Below, one piece after another: positions 61,634-64,000 of a DNA stretch of 64,000 nt. The stretch is from NCBI GenBank assembly GCA_002104935.1, contig MCGT01000026.1:310001-374000 (forward strand), read 5' to 3'. The notes below the pieces were generated by a model. It did not search any database and was not told the origin of the DNA. It saw only the letters and a list, made by a program, of their open reading frames with translations. This DNA comes from Hesseltinella vesiculosa. Taxonomy: Eukaryota; Mucoromycota; Mucoromycetes; Mucorales; Cunninghamellaceae. Numbering within the stretch: the stretch's first letter is position 1; each line of letters starts with the position of its first letter. The position numbers and the translations under genes were made by a program.

Positions 61634-63160
61634 TTAGGTGCTGACCTTGACAACCTTGGAGTAGAGCTGGCGAGCAGTGGAGTTAGTGTTGAGGTTGGAG
61701 AAGGCTTGCTTGACTCCCACATCGTTGAAGTTTTTCACAGAGAACAACTGAGAAGCAACGTATTCCAATTCATAGTTCAGCTTGCCGGCTGCGTTAGCCT
61801 TTTCCAAGTCAGCGTAATATTGAGTCCAGTCCAAGATCGAGCCATAGGCACTGCCCTTGGCGTTGGCGCTGGTTTCATAGTTGTAAACACGGATGGCAGG
61901 GTTGTTGGCAGGAACGATGGAAGGAGCGTTGAAAAGGACAGTAGACACTTGAGACAGTGACTTGGGTGATTCATCAGGCATGGCAATCACACTCTTGCCG
62001 TTAGGTACAATAGCAGTCAACACATCGTCTGTGGGAGGCAAAAAAAAAAAAAAAGGTCAGACACAGCTTTTTTTTGAAGAGTCTCTATTGCTATTGGCTT
62101 ACCATTTGTGTGACCAGTAAAATGACCAGAAACCACATCGCCGAACTGGCCGAGCAGATTGAGGTATTGGCTGTGGCATTTGTTCTTGAACAAGAGGGAG
62201 CCGTCATCGTCGTTGGGAGGAACATGGCCAATGATGTAGACTTGAGCTTTAGCGTTGCGGGCAGCTGTGAGTTGCTGTTGGATCCATTGCATTTGGATTT
62301 GACCAGGCGAGCCTGACACGCAGTCGTCCACATTATCGTTCTTGTTGAAGAAGAACATCGAGTTGGTGTTGATGACACGCAGCTTGTCGTTGATGTTTTG
62401 CACAAAGTACCCGCCCTTGCGCCAGTCATTGGTGAGGTTTAAGCCTAGAGGGGCCCAGATTTCTTCCAAGGTCCCGTACATGCTGTCGTTTTCAGTCAAG
62501 ATATCATGGTCAAACATGTCGTTGTTGCCAATGGTAGGAATCTAATGAGGAAGAAGAAAAGAGTCAATGCATGCTCCCGTGAAGAAATGCCTGACTTACA
62601 AGCTTGACTTTGGTCAAATCATAGGTGTTTTGGAAGTATTGGATGACTTGCTTGTGATCTTGGACAACGTCTTTGCTGGTGCGAGCCAATTTGTTATCGC
62701 GGTCCTAGAGAACGAGAGAGAGTGAGCGACCTTTTTTTTTATTTTTTTTTTAGGACTTACATGACGGGCGGTGTCACCAGTGTACAAGATGAAATCAACG
62801 TCTGCGATATTGCTCTTCATAAAGCCAAAGGAAGCTTCGACTAGCGAAACAGGGCTATCGCATTGGGAGCTCAAGGTACCGAATTTACCAGCGGTATTCT
62901 TGGATGATTTAGTCTTGCGGTGGCACAGTTCATTAGGGTCAGAGCCAGCAAGGTAGTGGGTGTCCAAGTGGATATCTGGGGAGGAGAAAGGTATGAGAAC
63001 ATGGATGGTCCTGAAGCTTATTTTCTTCCTTACCAGTGATGTGTAAGAACTTGCCATGGACAGAAGGCGTGGCAGAGGCGGTTTCTTTGACATGGACAGG
63101 GGCACCTTGCACCAAGGTAGTGAGCAGACCAGCAACACACAGAGCAGTAGTAACCTTCAT
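61634..63160 (-). CDS. PPN1: PPN1-type endopolyphosphatase (metallophosphoesterase)
   Basis: Exons 63034..63160, 62761..62975, 62600..62704, 62103..62541 and 61634..62028 give 426 residues. It cleaves long polyphosphate chains. The metallophosphatase residues are all visible: D-I-H-L-D (start of exon 2), LYTGDTARHD (exon 2/3 junction), IPTIGNNDMF, IGHVPPNDD and GHFTGHTN. These match the Ppn1 order and wording more closely than acid sphingomyelinase. The N-terminus is a typical cleaved signal peptide (hydrophobic, ending VQGAP), whereas yeast Ppn1 has a membrane anchor, so this form is predicted soluble, in the vacuole or secreted. The family's long C-terminal extension is shorter here. Closest polyphosphate partner in the window is VTC4. 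Confidence 0.9.
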
Positions 63161-63229
63161 AATTGTATGGGAATAAAAGAAATGAATGAATTGGAATAAA
63201 GAGTAGTTGGAAAGGCGAAAGCGTTTTGC

Positions 63230-63236
63230 TTTTATA
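63230..63236 (-). promoter_or_regulatory. TATA box of PPN1
   Basis: TATAAAA on the minus strand, 70 bp upstream of the ATG at 63160. Confidence 0.6.
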
Positions 63237-63339
63237 GATCTGATCTGACAATGAAAAAAAAAAGGAAAAAAGCCTAAAACCAAGTGCATGATGTGTTCTT
63301 GAATATTTAGGCGCCGCCTGCGGATGCATTTCTGCACCT

Positions 63340-63575
63340 ACTGGAAATGGGTTTTTTCTGGATGGCCCAGGAACCTGACCAACAGAAAGTCATGCTCTGT
63401 TATTTGATCCGCTGCAAAAACGTCATGACCTCGTGGAGATCCTCCCCCTCTTCAAAGCAGGTCTTCCACGCTCTCGGTTCATTTTTTATAGGGTGATTCC
63501 CACATGGAAAAAAAGGTGACTACGCTGATATGTTACTGCCTACACAGCTATGTCACTGCGCATGGACAAAAGAGT
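63340..63575 (+). mobile_element. Possible diverged LINE 3' fragment
   Basis: A frame reading GLPRSRFIFYRVIPTW resembles the SRSLLFRIVPT stretch of the LINE at 58690..59623, and 'cctacacagctatgtcactg' is close to the DNA just after that LINE's stop codon. The match is short and judged by eye. Confidence 0.3.
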
Positions 63576-64000
63576 AAATATGGAAATCCTCACCCCCCCC
63601 AAAAAACACAACCTTCATGCAATTAACCTCAAGCGGATCTTGACAACAAGCGCCAATCACCTCCGCCCTATTAAGGTTTTGAATGAATCTCCACCTGGCA
63701 TCACTTTTGTTCAGAGTCCTGTTCAATCAGCGAGATTGAATGGGTCCAATACCAATGAGACATGCTAAATTAAATTTACGTCAATGGCTCACTGTCTTTT
63801 CCATTGATTGATGTTTTCCAACCCACCAAATCAAAGAATACCAGGTTTGCTCCTCGGTTCAAGAACCTGGTTCAGGCACAATTTCTTAATTCGTCCATTC
63901 CTTCTTGGATTGGTGTTGTCTTGCCTTCTGGTCTTCTCTCTCAATTTCTTTTTGTCTTTGGCGTTTTGGCGCATTGGGGCCCAGGTCACCTTGGCGTTCC
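63576..64000. other. Unrecognised end of window
   Basis: Begins with a C8 and A6 run. Open stretches exist, but no gene or element is recognised. Confidence 0.4.

Overview
The window is nuclear DNA of an early-diverging filamentous fungus, most likely Mucoromycota and probably Mucorales. The evidence is many short introns (roughly 50-150 bp, several per gene), A/T homopolymer tracts in introns and spacers, fungal-type genes (VTC, RAX1-like, rhomboid Rbd2, Delta-12 desaturase), a Mucoromycete-like lineage gene family and a minor-spliceosome AT-AC intron. I could not run searches, so the taxonomic call and all gene names rest on reading motifs and family alignments recalled by eye. Exon coordinates were read by hand; for every spliced full-length model the exon lengths sum to an uninterrupted frame.

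Layout. 0-5 kb is accessory: a lineage-specific gene truncated by the window edge, a 364-bp tandem repeat array, a retroelement fragment and a decayed copy of the 3' half of VTC4. 5.6-55.6 kb is a dense housekeeping block: GFA/CENP-V-like protein, VTC4 polyphosphate polymerase, a Crz1-like zinc-finger factor, p47/Shp1, a RAX1-like RGS membrane protein, a BI-1/TMBIM protein, a TBC1D20-type RabGAP, eIF3h, a C2H2 factor, a SET-MYND protein, an ATP-dependent DNA ligase, a Pro/Ser-rich protein, a MiT-like bHLH factor, an S6K/Psk1-like AGC kinase, the PP2A scaffold subunit, an IQGAP, an ANCHR/ZFYVE19 homologue, an atypical MAP kinase, tubulin cofactor E, a Delta-12 desaturase, Eaf7/MRGBP, Ap4A phosphorylase and the rhomboid Rbd2. 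Inside this block, 52.3-55.7 kb is a decayed tandem duplication around the Ap4A phosphorylase/RBD2 pair, with a second, broken member of the lineage-specific family between the copies. 56-61.6 kb is a transposon graveyard (pogo, TNP2-type, gypsy integrase and LINE pieces) ending in an 840-bp element with long terminal inverted repeats. 61.6-63.2 kb is a PPN1-type endopolyphosphatase, followed by more repeat-like DNA.

Functional threads. VTC4 (polyphosphate synthesis) and PPN1 (polyphosphate cleavage) lie 52 kb apart. p47/Shp1 is a Cdc48 cofactor, and Rbd2 carries a C-terminal SHP-type Cdc48-binding box. IQGAP, ANCHR, the RAX1-like protein, PP2A and tubulin cofactor E are polarity, cytokinesis or cytoskeleton functions. 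I read these as neighbours of convenience, not an operon-like unit.

Most notable observations: (1) an AT-AC U12-type intron in the TBC1D20 homologue; (2) five GC-AG introns among about 98 read by hand, all with the donor GCAAGT; (3) a MAP kinase with a Thr-His-Tyr activation motif; (4) a family with a shared RPD-(18 residues)-E-x-K signature that looks like a PD-(D/E)XK nuclease fold, present twice; (5) several independent local duplications followed by decay.
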